From JACQXM01 sp964569425 (GTDB lineage: Bacteria; Planctomycetota; Phycisphaerae; UBA1845), in the NCBI GenBank assembly GCA_964569425.1, contig CAZMVD010000013.1:1-58951 (forward strand): a stretch of DNA of 58,951 nt, in the 5' to 3' direction. Positions 16,958-25,676 of this stretch are shown in pieces. A program made the position numbers and the translations under genes. The notes below the pieces were generated by a model, which was not told the origin of the DNA, did no database searches, and worked only from the letters and a program-made list of their open reading frames with translations. Every line of letters begins with the position of its first letter. Position 1 is the stretch's first letter.

Positions 16958-18320
16958 GATAAACCTCCTCGTCAGGGGCCGCAGCGCCACTGAGTGCCAA
17001 TAACGTGTCACCAAGTTCCAGGCCGTGGGCAATCGCGCGCAGGTTGGCGTCGCGATAAGGGCCGGAAAGGGCCGCTTCGCCGAGCGGGAGCCACCGCGCG
17101 GCGTCGATCAGCCCGGCGGTGCGCAGCGCCGCGGCGAGCGCCGCCAGCGCGGCGGAGGCCTTGCCGACCTGTTTTTCCAGCACGGCCACGTCCACGGCGT
17201 GGACCCGCGGCTGCGCGCCGTTCAGGCCCAGTTGCCGGTCCGCCACCAGCGTACACGCAGCATGGAACGCGCCGACGCCGCCGAGCCGCCGCAGACCGTC
17301 TTCGGAAAGCACCACCACCACATCGGGCCGGTCTACGCCGCCGTAGAGAATCGGTTCGCCCGCCAACACCAGTTGCGATACCGAAAACCCCTTGCGCACC
17401 GTAATGGGGAAATCGTCCTGCTGGGCCGCGAACAACCCGCCGGCCACCGCGATCTCGCCGATCACGCCCACCGCAGAACGGATGCGCTGTCCCGCCGAGC
17501 CGGCCACGACAATTTCACTTCGACCGGTCCACGGGAGTTGTTCCAGCGGTTCCGATGGCGGTCGCGGGGCACCGTGGACCGGGGCGTCCGCGCGGGCTAA
17601 AGCCCGCGGCTCGCTTTGATCTTGGGACGGCGGCTGCGGGCGTTCGTGCAGCACGCCGAAGGGCATGTTCAGCCGGTGAGACAGTTCGTCCAGGCTGCCG
17701 CGGTTCAGATGATTGGCGGGGACAAAATAGGCGGTGCAAAGCTCCCACACGTCCAGCAGCACGAAGCCGGACGTGCGCAGCGCCGCGGCGAAACGATCGA
17801 CGGCTTGCACATCGAACGAATTGTAGCGCGCGACAAGGGCGGCTCCATTGGCCGCCACGGTGGCACAGACATCGAACGGATGCTCGTGCGCTCCCTGCCG
17901 GGTGGTGGTCGTCAGGGCCTGGCAGGGTGTGGTGGGCGAGTGCTGCCCGCCGGTCATGCCGAAGTTGAAGTTGTTGCACACGATGACCTTGATATTCGCG
18001 TTGCGACGTGCTGCATGGACCAGGTGCGCGGTGCCGATGCCGCACCCGCCGTCGCCCATCAGGACGACCACGAGCAGGTCCGGACGAGTGCGCTGAATGC
18101 CCTCGGCATAGGTAATCGAGCGCCCGTGCAGCCCGTGAAACGTATGGCAGGCGAAATAACGGTCGGCCGTGCCGATGCAGCCGATGTCGGACACCAGGCA
18201 CACCTTGTCGGGCGACAGGCCCAGACCATCGAGCGCCCGGCCCAGGTTCTCCAGCACCATTCCATGCGAGCAACCGGGGCAATAGCACATGTCCGCGCGC
18301 TGAGCGGTTACGATCGGCAT
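16947..18320 (-). CDS. 2-oxoacid:ferredoxin oxidoreductase, fused beta and gamma subunits
   Basis: A 457-residue fusion. Residues 1-230 are the thiamine-diphosphate beta subunit: CPGC at 14-17 (with C195 a likely third iron-sulfur ligand), GDGGCGIG at 89-96 and NNFNFGMTGGQ at 116-126, the Mg/TPP-binding region. A proline-rich linker (about 228-265) leads to a gamma-like domain (about 268-440) with EIVVAGSAGQR, a degenerate form of the usual G-x-G-G-Q-G start, then PDVVVVLSEDGLRRL. With the alpha subunit it would interconvert a 2-oxoacid plus CoA with acyl-CoA, CO2 and reduced ferredoxin. It overlaps the alpha gene by 13 bases. Gamma on the C-terminus of beta is unusual. Confidence 0.85.
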   Translation of the reverse strand: MPIVTAQRADMCYCPGCSHGMVLENLGRALDGLGLSPDKVCLVSDIGCIGTADRYFACHTFHGLHGRSITYAEGIQRTRPDLLVVVLMGDGGCGIGTAHLVHAARRNANIKVIVCNNFNFGMTGGQHSPTTPCQALTTTTRQGAHEHPFDVCATVAANGAALVARYNSFDVQAVDRFAAALRTSGFVLLDVWELCTAYFVPANHLNRGSLDELSHRLNMPFGVLHERPQPPSQDQSEPRALARADAPVHGAPRPPSEPLEQLPWTGRSEIVVAGSAGQRIRSAVGVIGEIAVAGGLFAAQQDDFPITVRKGFSVSQLVLAGEPILYGGVDRPDVVVVLSEDGLRRLGGVGAFHAACTLVADRQLGLNGAQPRVHAVDVAVLEKQVGKASAALAALAAALRTAGLIDAARWLPLGEAALSGPYRDANLRAIAHGLELGDTLLALSGAAAPDEEVYHVS

Positions 18321-19471
18321 GCTTCCCCCTCCCGCCGTCGCGGCGTCGCGGCCGGCTCCGCGCGAACCGTGTCCACGATCATCTGCGGCGTGATGAGCCC
18401 GCCGTCAAAACGCTGGATCGACGCCACCGGAATGCCGCGCAAGACGCGCCGTATCTCCTGCACATACAGCCCGATGTTCAGCTCCGGCACAATCACGCGC
18501 TGGATACCCGTCGCCACCGCCCTCCGGCACGCCGCTTCCGCCACCGGCCAAAGGGTGTACAGCGTCAGGTGCGACACCGGCTCACCCGCGGCGCGAAGTA
18601 TCCGCACGGCATCACGGGCGGCGCCGTCGGCGAGCCCATAGGAGATAATCAGGGTGTCGGCCTGGAGGTCCAAGTCCTCGTCCACCAGCGCCCACTCGTC
18701 GGCGTGGGCCTCGATCTTGTCGCGCAGGTGCATCAGCGTGGCACCGATGGCGGTGCGCGAAGTGGTCAGCACGCCGTCCTCGCCATGGATCGACCCGGTG
18801 AAACGCACGCGCTGCGCGCCGCCGAGGGGCGCAAACGCAGGAACCTCGTCCGGCCGGCTCACCGCGTACGGCACGTATGTCGAACCCGCGGCGGCGCGGC
18901 GTCGCTCTACGCGCGGCGACAACGGCACCGCATCCAGGTCCACGGTCTGCCGCGTCAACGCAATGTCCTTGGACAGCAACAGGACCACCGGGGTGCGCAG
19001 CCGCTCCGCGAGGTTGAACGCCTCGTAGCACAGCCGATAGGCCGAAGCTGCGTCCGTGGCCGCCAGCACCGGCAGCGGATATCCCCCCGCGGTCACGTGC
19101 CGCGCGAACACCACGTCCCCTTCGCCAGTGGCCGTCGCGCCGCCCGTCGCCGGGCCCATGCGCTGGCAATTCACGATCACCAGCGGCACCTCGCCCATCT
19201 GGGCGAGTCCGATGTTTTCGCTGTACAGGCTCAGTCCCGGTCCGGAAGTGGCGGTCAGTGCCTTGGCGCCGGCCATCGCGGCACCGATGCACTGGCCAAT
19301 GGCCGCGATCTCGTCCTCCGTCTGGATCGCCACCGCCGGCGGCGAAAGCGCTTCGATAAAATCGCTGAGGATGGAACTGGCCGGGGTGATGGGATACCCC
19401 GCGAAATAGTCGCAGCCCGCCTTCAGCGCGCCGCGGACCACCGCCTGGTTTCCGGTGATGAACTCACGCAT
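18308..19471 (-). CDS. korA: 2-oxoacid:ferredoxin oxidoreductase, alpha subunit
   Basis: A 387-residue KorA-type alpha subunit. It begins ITGNQAVVRGALKAGC and has YFAGYPITPASSI (about 22-34), the SGPGLSLYSENIGLA motif (about 97-111) and VNCQRMGPATGGAT. All belong to domain I, which shapes the TPP and CoA pocket. Domain II occupies about 260-380. No gamma domain is attached here; it is on the beta gene. The start codon directly abuts the TAA of the cupin gene (19472-19474) and the end overlaps the beta-gamma gene, so translation is probably coupled. 2-oxoglutarate and branched-chain or aromatic 2-oxoacids are all possible substrates; the Kor name is by similarity of the subunit layout. Confidence 0.88.
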   Translation of the reverse strand: MREFITGNQAVVRGALKAGCDYFAGYPITPASSILSDFIEALSPPAVAIQTEDEIAAIGQCIGAAMAGAKALTATSGPGLSLYSENIGLAQMGEVPLVIVNCQRMGPATGGATATGEGDVVFARHVTAGGYPLPVLAATDAASAYRLCYEAFNLAERLRTPVVLLLSKDIALTRQTVDLDAVPLSPRVERRRAAAGSTYVPYAVSRPDEVPAFAPLGGAQRVRFTGSIHGEDGVLTTSRTAIGATLMHLRDKIEAHADEWALVDEDLDLQADTLIISYGLADGAARDAVRILRAAGEPVSHLTLYTLWPVAEAACRRAVATGIQRVIVPELNIGLYVQEIRRVLRGIPVASIQRFDGGLITPQMIVDTVRAEPAATPRRREGEACRS

Positions 19472-19837
19472 TTACCCGCCTCCCCGCGCCGTCGGGTCGC
19501 GGTGCGTGCGCTCAAAGAAATAGACGCCTTCCCAGCCCGCCCGAAGCAGCGCCTCATGCTCGACTCCGCCGGGAATGAAATGCACGTCTCCGCGGCCATA
19601 CAAGTAGGTGTTGCCTTCGATGGTCAGCTCCATCTCCCCCGCGAGCACAATGCCCCATTGCGCTCCGTGACGGTGCCGCGGCACAATGACATCCCGATCG
19701 GCGGCCATGACCACGACGTGACCCAATTCGCCGCGCAGCACCCGCCCACGCAGCCCTTCTGCCAGCGATTCCGCCCGCGGCCAGTTGTAAGCGAATGGCG
19801 GCCACGTGGACGGTTGGTTTTCGCTCGCGACAGACAC
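19472..19837 (-). CDS. Small cupin-domain protein
   Basis: A 121-residue single-domain cupin starting at a GTG (19837) preceded by GGAG. The longer open frame upstream is a shadow of the DUF35 gene. Cupin motif 1 is seen in IVPRHRHGAQWGIVLAGEMEL (H55 and H57 as metal ligands) and motif 2 in GRGDVHFIPGGVEH (H94). It is thus a metal-binding beta barrel, enzymatic or regulatory. The gene sits 29 bases after the DUF35 gene and abuts korA, inside the operon. A role in modifying or sensing the operon's acyl substrate is inferred from position only. Confidence 0.85.
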   Translation of the reverse strand: MSVASENQPSTWPPFAYNWPRAESLAEGLRGRVLRGELGHVVVMAADRDVIVPRHRHGAQWGIVLAGEMELTIEGNTYLYGRGDVHFIPGGVEHEALLRAGWEGVYFFERTHRDPTARGGG

Positions 19838-19866
19838 CGTTGCTCTCCGTGAACGCTTGCCCCCGG

Positions 19867-20334
19867 TTACACCGGCACCCATGCCAGATCGAGAATGGTG
19901 TTCGTCGGCCGCTGGGTGTTGAACACCGCCTTGACCGGCATCCCGATCTTCGGCTCTCCCTCCTTCAGCCAACTCATCAGCTTGGTGCACACACCTTCGA
20001 TTTCGACGCTGATCAGCGGGGTGCCCGCGGGCAGCTTGAACAGCTCGCCAGGGTACTTCACGACGCTCCAGGTGTAGATGCGCCCCCGTTGCGGCGCCTC
20101 CACCCACTCCATCGCGTGCCAGCAGTCCGGACACTCGCTGCGCGGCGGCAGCCACAGACGCTTCTCGGTGCAACTCTGGTTGCCGCAACGTGTGGCCAAC
20201 AGTTTGCCCTCGCGCAGCGCGGCAAAAAACCTCCCCCAGCCGCCGTAGGAGTGAAAGTGCGACCAGGTCTTGGGATTGCGCACCACCATCGGCTCGCGTT
20301 CCATGACCTCCAGCGCCGTCGTCGGCCAGTTCAT
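19867..20334 (-). CDS. DUF35 OB-fold/zinc-ribbon acyl-CoA-associated protein
   Basis: A 155-residue protein from the ATG at 20334 (MNWPTTALEVM, with AAAGGA upstream). A rubredoxin-like zinc ribbon uses C50, C55, C68 and C71 (CGNQSC...ECPDC). An OB-fold follows with GRIYTWSVVKYPGELF and PLISVEIEGV. DUF35 proteins are obligate partners of thiolase-fold enzymes: ChsH2 with the aldolase Ltp2, BbsA with BbsB, and the archaeal thiolase/HMG-CoA synthase complex, where they channel CoA thioesters. It is the next gene after the thiolase-fold protein, so the two most likely form a complex. Confidence 0.9.
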   Translation of the reverse strand: MNWPTTALEVMEREPMVVRNPKTWSHFHSYGGWGRFFAALREGKLLATRCGNQSCTEKRLWLPPRSECPDCWHAMEWVEAPQRGRIYTWSVVKYPGELFKLPAGTPLISVEIEGVCTKLMSWLKEGEPKIGMPVKAVFNTQRPTNTILDLAWVPV

Positions 20335-20489
20335 ATCTTCAATCCTTTCGCCTTCTCGACATTCCAGTGCGTGCATCCCGAATCCGGTGTGGCATCGGCC
20401 CCTAGTCGGTGCATATACGAGCTGAAAGCCAATGCCACACCATTCAATGACTCACGCACCTCATTCGCTATTCGCCATTCTGTATTCCT

Positions 20490-21860
20490 TTACGGTTTCT
20501 CCACAATCGCACAGGTCACATGGCTCCCCGTCCCCGCGTGCGAGATGGCGCAGCCGCGCTTCGCGTTCTTGACCTGCAAACTGCGGAAATCCGCGGGTTT
20601 GGATTTGCCATAGCGCTCCCAGCGCTTCGGCTCGGCGTGGAACTTGTCCCACTTGCCCTGGAGCTGCCACAGCAGCTCTACGATCTGGAAGACGCCGGTG
20701 GCCCCCACCGCGTGCATCGTGCCGATCAGCCCTCCGGAAAGATTGGTCGGCAGCCGCCCCTCGAAGTAGGCGTCCCCCGATTCGATAAACTCCCGCCCCC
20801 GCCCGTATGGCCGCAGCCCGATGTCCTCGTAAGTTTGCACGTCGCTGATGGTGAATGCGTCGTGCGTTTCAAGCAGATCGAAATCCTCGACCGGATCCTT
20901 GATACCTGCCATGTTGTACGCGAGGTACGCCGCCATGCGCGACGCCAGGAATGAACTGAACCCCGGCCACTCCGTGCGCCGCTGGCCGAAATACTCCTGG
21001 TAGGTCTTCTCGTCCTCATGGGGCAGCAGCAGAATGGGCATGTGCCGCCGATCCGCAGTGCGCAGCGTGTGCGAGCCTCCGCAGATCGCCGAAAGCCTGA
21101 TGGGGTGGTCCGTGAATTCGAACGCGGTCTTCTCATCCGTCACCAATAGCACCGCCGCCCCCACGCTCATCACGCAGCACTCCAGAAACGACAGCGGGTG
21201 CGAGACGATGTCGTTTTCCAGAATGTCCTTGACCGTGTACTTGCCCGGATTCTGCGAGTACGGCGAGTAGTAAGCGTACTCGTGGTTCTTGCACGCGATC
21301 TTCGCCAGCGTCTCGCGCGGCACGTTGTTTTCATACTGGTAGCGCTGCGCCATCAGCGCGTAGTAGGCCGCGTACATCCACCCCAACTCGCTCTCGAAGT
21401 CCTTGCACGCGGCGCTGGCGATGTACGAATTGCCCACCTTGGTCGACACCTCGTCCATCCGCTCCCACCCCACCACCGGCACGCAGTCCGCATACCCGGA
21501 CGCCACCGCTTGCGCTGCCGCCAGAACCGCGGAACCCCCCGTCGCCCCGCCGGTCTTCACCTCGATGTTGCCCAGCGGATCGAACCCCAGGTAGTCGTGT
21601 ACCTTGGCCGCCGCCAGAAGCTGATCGCCGAAGTGGTCTGCAAACTGCGAATAGACCACCCAGCTTATCCGCCGCCGCACGGCCTCAGGATCCACTTTGA
21701 GGTCGTTCTCCTCCACCGTCATGCGCAGCGCCTCGGTGCAGAGCTGGCAGGTGTTTTTCTCAGGGTAGCGTTTGCGAAAATCGGTGAGCCCCCCGGCCAC
21801 GAGGTACACCGGCCGCTCAAACCTCGGGATTCGCAGGTTACCTGGTCCGAATCGAATCAT
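20490..21860 (-). CDS. Thiolase-fold protein (SCP-x/lipid-transfer type) lacking the nucleophilic cysteine
   Basis: A 456-residue protein from the ATG at 21860, preceded by TTGGAG. An upstream in-frame extension is arginine-rich and unlike the family. Overall it aligns with the SCP-x thiolase group: VPVVGWERMDEV (128-139), LLETHDAFTISDVQ, SGGLIGTMHAVGATG (H383 in place of GHP) and the C-terminal ISHAGTGSHVTCAIVEK. At the position of the usual N-N-C-A-T-G nucleophile it reads KTGGATGGSA (102-111), with Gly105 where cysteine is expected. A normal thiolase mechanism is therefore unlikely. An aldolase-type or non-covalent Claisen activity with the adjacent DUF35 protein fits better. First gene of the operon running to 16346. 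Confidence 0.85.
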   Translation of the reverse strand: MIRFGPGNLRIPRFERPVYLVAGGLTDFRKRYPEKNTCQLCTEALRMTVEENDLKVDPEAVRRRISWVVYSQFADHFGDQLLAAAKVHDYLGFDPLGNIEVKTGGATGGSAVLAAAQAVASGYADCVPVVGWERMDEVSTKVGNSYIASAACKDFESELGWMYAAYYALMAQRYQYENNVPRETLAKIACKNHEYAYYSPYSQNPGKYTVKDILENDIVSHPLSFLECCVMSVGAAVLLVTDEKTAFEFTDHPIRLSAICGGSHTLRTADRRHMPILLLPHEDEKTYQEYFGQRRTEWPGFSSFLASRMAAYLAYNMAGIKDPVEDFDLLETHDAFTISDVQTYEDIGLRPYGRGREFIESGDAYFEGRLPTNLSGGLIGTMHAVGATGVFQIVELLWQLQGKWDKFHAEPKRWERYGKSKPADFRSLQVKNAKRGCAISHAGTGSHVTCAIVEKP

Positions 21861-22278
21861 CTTCGCACTCCAAAAGGTGCCCTCTTCGCGCCGCCGGCCT
21901 CGCCGCCCGCGCCGAGTCTGCCCCAGCCGCCGTTTCGCCAAACGTCCCTGGCTCAACTCCGCCCGCGACGCCCGCTCCACGCGGAACTCCCCTGCAATCC
22001 GCGTGCCACAGCCACCTTTTTTGGGCATTCGCTCGGCGTGTTTCTCCACCCGGGCGCAGAGCCGATTCGACGGAACTGGTGTATCAGTGACACGATTGCC
22101 CCAGCACTTCAACGGGCTCGCCGAGTGAGGCTGAATGTGTTCGGATAGAAAAGGAAGTCCCGGGGCAATCCGAAGGAAACCCGGCGCACCCCCAACCCCG
22201 CCCGCCGTCGCGAGAATATCACGCCCAGCGCACGATCACGCCCCCCGGGCCGATCCGGTCGTTCGTCGCCGACGGGCG
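21861..22278. other. Intergenic region between glnS and the thiolase-fold operon
   Basis: About 418 bases with no supported gene. The region should hold the operon promoter for 21860-16346 and the 3' end of glnS. An arginine/lysine-rich open frame in phase with the thiolase-fold gene crosses part of it, but lacks a ribosome-binding site and family similarity. No clear terminator or repeat was seen. Confidence 0.5.
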
Positions 22279-24051
22279 TCAACCCCCCTGCTTCTTCTCG
22301 ATCTTTGCCCAGCTGTCCTTCAGCGTCACCGTCCGATTGAACACCAGTTGATTTCGCGTCGAATCCGGGTCCACGCAGAAGTACCCCTGCCGTTCGAACT
22401 GATAGCGCGACCCGGCGGCCGCGCCGCGCACGCTCGGCTCGATCATCACGCCGGTCAACACCCGCAGCGATTCCGGATTCAGATTGGCCTTCCAATCGCC
22501 CCCGCGCGCCGCGCCCCCGGACGCTGCCTCGACCTGCTCCGGAAACTCCCTGGTGAACAACTGCTCATACATCCGAACCTCGCACGGCAGCGCATGCGCC
22601 GCCGAGGCCCAGTGGATCGTCGCTTTCACCTTGCGCCCATCCGGCGCATCGCCCCCGCGCGTCGCCGGGTCGTACGTGCAGCGCAGCTCGACCACCTCGC
22701 CGGTCTGCGGGTCCTTCACCACGGACGTGCAGGTGACGAAATACGCCCAGCGCAGGCGCACCTCGCGCCCCGGCGACAGCCGAAAGTACTTCGGCGGCGG
22801 CTCCTCCCGAAAATCATCCCGCTCGATGTACAGCACCCGCGAAAACGGCACTTTGCGCGTGCCCGCCTCCGGGTCCTCCGGGTTGTTGACCGCGTCCAGC
22901 TCTTCCACCTGCTCTTGCGGATAATTGTCGATCACCACCTTGAGCGGCTGGAGCACGGCCATCACCCGCGCTGCACGGCGGTTCAGGTCGTCGCGCACGC
23001 AATGTTCCAGCAGCGCGTATTCGATGGTCCCCTTGAACTTGGCCACGCCGACCCGATCGCACAGGTTGCGAATCGCCTCCGGCGTGTAGCCGCGCCGCCG
23101 CATCGCGGAGAGCGTGGGCATTCGCGGATCGTCCCACCCGCGCACGTGCCTGCCGCGCACCAGCTCCAGCAGCTTGCGCTTGCTCATCAGCACGTAGGTC
23201 AGCTCGAGCCGCGCAAACTCGATCTGCTGCGGGTGGTGAATCGGCGCGCCCCACCGGCTGCCGGGACCGCGCCCCTCGTTGATCGCATCGATGAACCAGT
23301 CGTACAGCGGGCGATGGTCCTCGAACTCCAGCGTGCAGATGGAATGGGTGATGCCCTCGATAGAATCCTCCAGCCCGTGCGCCCAATCGTACATGGGATA
23401 TATGCACCATTTGTCGCCGGTGCGGTGGTGGTGCGCGTGCAGAATGCGGTACATCACCGGGTCGCGCAGGTTCATGTTGGGGTGGGCCATGTCGATCCTG
23501 GCGCGCAGGGTGCGCGAGCCGTCGGGAAACTCGCCGGTGCGCATGCGGCGTAGCAGGTCGAGATTCTCCTCGGGGCTGCGATTGCGGTGCGGGCTCTCCT
23601 TGCCGGGAGTGGTAAGCGTGCCGCGGGTGCGGCTGACCTCCTCGCCGGACAGGTCGCAGACGTAGGCCTTGCCCTTATGCACCAGCTCCTCCGCCCAGGC
23701 GTACATCGGCTCGAAGTAGTCGGAGGCGAACAGCAGCCGGTCCTCCCAGTCCCAGCCCAGCCAGCGCACGTCGCGGATGATCGAATCGACGTACTCCTGC
23801 TCTTCCTTCTCCGGGTTGGTGTCGTCAAAGCGCAGGTTGCACTTGCCCCCGTACTGCTGCGCCAGCCCGAAGTTCAGGCAGATCGACTTGGCATGTCCGA
23901 TGTGCAGGTAGCCGTTGGGCTCCGGCGGAAACCGCGTGTGCACCCGCGGCACGTCCGTCCCCGGCCACACGCCCCACCGGCGCGTGCGGTTGTGGTCGTT
24001 GATGATATCGTGGATGAAATGCCGAGGTGACTTTGGTTCATTGTCCGCCAT
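22279..24051 (-). CDS. glnS: Glutaminyl-tRNA synthetase
   Basis: A 590-residue class I synthetase from the ATG at 24051 (MADNEPKSPRHFIHDIINDH). The HIGH motif is HIGH at 50-53 inside PPEPNGYLHIGHAKS, and the KMSKS equivalent is VLMSKRKLLEL. The GlnRS-specific segments RFDDTNPEKEEQEYVDSI and ICTLEFEDHRPLYDWFID are present. The C-terminal anticodon-binding beta barrels follow, ending in the family-typical FNRTVTLKDSWAK region. It charges tRNA-Gln with glutamine directly. A 29-codon in-frame upstream extension was rejected as unlike the family. It is divergent from the AraC-type regulator. Confidence 0.96.
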   Translation of the reverse strand: MADNEPKSPRHFIHDIINDHNRTRRWGVWPGTDVPRVHTRFPPEPNGYLHIGHAKSICLNFGLAQQYGGKCNLRFDDTNPEKEEQEYVDSIIRDVRWLGWDWEDRLLFASDYFEPMYAWAEELVHKGKAYVCDLSGEEVSRTRGTLTTPGKESPHRNRSPEENLDLLRRMRTGEFPDGSRTLRARIDMAHPNMNLRDPVMYRILHAHHHRTGDKWCIYPMYDWAHGLEDSIEGITHSICTLEFEDHRPLYDWFIDAINEGRGPGSRWGAPIHHPQQIEFARLELTYVLMSKRKLLELVRGRHVRGWDDPRMPTLSAMRRRGYTPEAIRNLCDRVGVAKFKGTIEYALLEHCVRDDLNRRAARVMAVLQPLKVVIDNYPQEQVEELDAVNNPEDPEAGTRKVPFSRVLYIERDDFREEPPPKYFRLSPGREVRLRWAYFVTCTSVVKDPQTGEVVELRCTYDPATRGGDAPDGRKVKATIHWASAAHALPCEVRMYEQLFTREFPEQVEAASGGAARGGDWKANLNPESLRVLTGVMIEPSVRGAAAGSRYQFERQGYFCVDPDSTRNQLVFNRTVTLKDSWAKIEKKQGG

Positions 24052-24285
24052 GTTCAATCCGTTTCGACTCCAGTCAGCATAACCAAGCGGGACACCGGCG
24101 GACTGCTTCCGCCAACCAGGGAATCCTGTGGCTATCATAAACGATCAGACGATTTCATCCTATTGGCCGCCGTTCGATCAGCGGCCCTCTCTGGCGTGTT
24201 TTTTTCCAGGCGTCTGCATGACCAACGCGCCCAGTTTGACAAGAAATGTCAAGCCGCCCCCCTCCGCAGCGCGCATAATACCATA

Positions 24286-25194
24286 ATGAACGAATCGCAC
24301 CGACCCGACACCGTAAACGACCATAAGCAGCGGATCCTCCGCGTGCTCGTCCACGTTCAGCAGCACCTCGACGAGCCGCTTTCGCTCGAAGCCCTCGCCG
24401 AAGTCGCCTGCTACTCGCCCTTCCATTTCCACCGCGTGTTTCGCGGCATGATCGGTGAATCGGTCAAGGAGCACGTCCGCCGGCTCCGCCTGGAACGCGC
24501 CGCCCTCCGCCTCAAGTTCTCCGACGAGCCCATTATCCGCCTGGCCTTTGACGCCGGATTTGAGACGCACGAGAGCTTCACGCGCGCTTTCACCGCCGCG
24601 TTCGAGCAGACGCCTTCGGCCTTTCGGAAGCGCCATCGGGCCGTCGCTTTTCCCCCCGTGCCCAGCGGTGTGCACTACGAACCCGGCGCCGTGACCGGGG
24701 ATTTCAGCTTTCAACCATCGGAGGAGTCAATCATGAACGTTTGGATCGCCACCCTGCCCCCTGCGCGCCTCGCCTTTGTCCAGCACATCGGCCCGTACGA
24801 CGGAGTCGGCGAAGCCTGGGGCAAACTGATGGCCTGGGCCGGCCCCAAGGGCCTGCTCGGTCCGCGCATGCGCTTTTTCGGCCTGTGTTACAGCGACCCG
24901 GAGGTCACGCCGCCCGACAAGGTGCAGTATCAGGCGTGCCTCGAAGTCGGCCCCCACGTCAAGCCCGAAGGTGACGTGGGCGTGCAGGACTTTTCCGGTG
25001 GGGAGTTCGCCGCCGTTACTCACAAGGGACCTTATCGTACCCTCGGCGAAGCGTACGCACTCATCTGCGGCCAATGGCTGCCGACCAGCGGACGGGCGCT
25101 GGGGCCGCCGCCCTCGGTGGAGCGATACCTGAACGACCCGCGAAGCACGCCTGAGAAACAACTGTTAACCGAGGTGTATATGCGGCTGGCCTGA
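24286..25194 (+). CDS. AraC-family regulator with GyrI-like effector-binding domain
   Basis: A 302-residue regulator from the ATG at 24286 (MNESHRPDTVNDHKQRILRV). Residues about 12-115 are an AraC helix-turn-helix pair: SLEALAEVACYSPFHFHRVFRGMIGESV and IIRLAFDAGFETHESFTRAFTAAF. Residues about 145-300 form a GyrI/SOUL-like ligand-binding domain (VWIATLPPARLAFVQHIGPYDGVGEAW). This is the Rob/BmrR-like layout used to sense hydrophobic cations or metabolites. A 41-codon upstream extension was rejected. No efflux gene lies beside it, so its target is not evident here. Confidence 0.9.
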   Translation: MNESHRPDTVNDHKQRILRVLVHVQQHLDEPLSLEALAEVACYSPFHFHRVFRGMIGESVKEHVRRLRLERAALRLKFSDEPIIRLAFDAGFETHESFTRAFTAAFEQTPSAFRKRHRAVAFPPVPSGVHYEPGAVTGDFSFQPSEESIMNVWIATLPPARLAFVQHIGPYDGVGEAWGKLMAWAGPKGLLGPRMRFFGLCYSDPEVTPPDKVQYQACLEVGPHVKPEGDVGVQDFSGGEFAAVTHKGPYRTLGEAYALICGQWLPTSGRALGPPPSVERYLNDPRSTPEKQLLTEVYMRLA

Positions 25195-25214
25195 AACAGT
25201 CGTGATGCCAGTGA

Positions 25215-25676
25215 TCAGGGAATCACCGTGGCCGGGAAACTCGCGGCGGCCATGTTGTAGCTGTTGGGAAACGACATGACCAGATAGTAGTCGTAGCAGA
25301 TCGACCAGCGCACGGCCAAGGTGGTGTAGACAAAGAGGATCACGAGCGCACCCATCTCGGTCACGCGTGCGGTACGGTATTTGATGAGCGGATAACTACC
25401 GATCAGCACCAACCCCAGTTTGTAAAAGAAGACAGACACCGGGCTGGTCTCGAGCAGGTGGCGTGCCACGGGGTTTTGCTCGTGCAACACCCCCTGCTCA
25501 TGCGACATCAGCGTAAACACAAGATCGAACCCGTTGAGCAGCCAGATGCCCGCGAGGAAGCAAAGCACGCGGTGCGAGCGCGCTTCCACAAACCAGTCGA
25601 CCATGCGCGCCCACCAGCCCCGCGACATGGCGAGGGCGGCGATCGGCGGGGTTGAGCAGGCGTTCATCATCGTCAC
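25215..25676 (-). CDS. DUF5658 family membrane protein
   Basis: A 153-residue protein with three predicted membrane helices (about 38-58, 82-102, 108-128). After the first helix it has the pattern DLVFTLMSHEQGVLHEQNPVARHLL, typical of DUF5658 (a D-x-x-x-T helix end followed by an N-P-x-x-R motif). Function is unknown. It converges with the AraC-type regulator 20 bases away and diverges from moaC. Confidence 0.72.
   Translation of the reverse strand: MTMMNACSTPPIAALAMSRGWWARMVDWFVEARSHRVLCFLAGIWLLNGFDLVFTLMSHEQGVLHEQNPVARHLLETSPVSVFFYKLGLVLIGSYPLIKYRTARVTEMGALVILFVYTTLAVRWSICYDYYLVMSFPNSYNMAAASFPATVIP

Noticed and set aside
19838..20188. Long N-terminal extension of the cupin gene
   Set aside because: It is an out-of-frame reading of the DUF35 gene.
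21861..22112. Arginine/lysine-rich N-terminal extension of the thiolase-fold gene
   Set aside because: It is in frame, but a strong ribosome-binding site lies directly before the ATG at 21860 and the extension has no family similarity.
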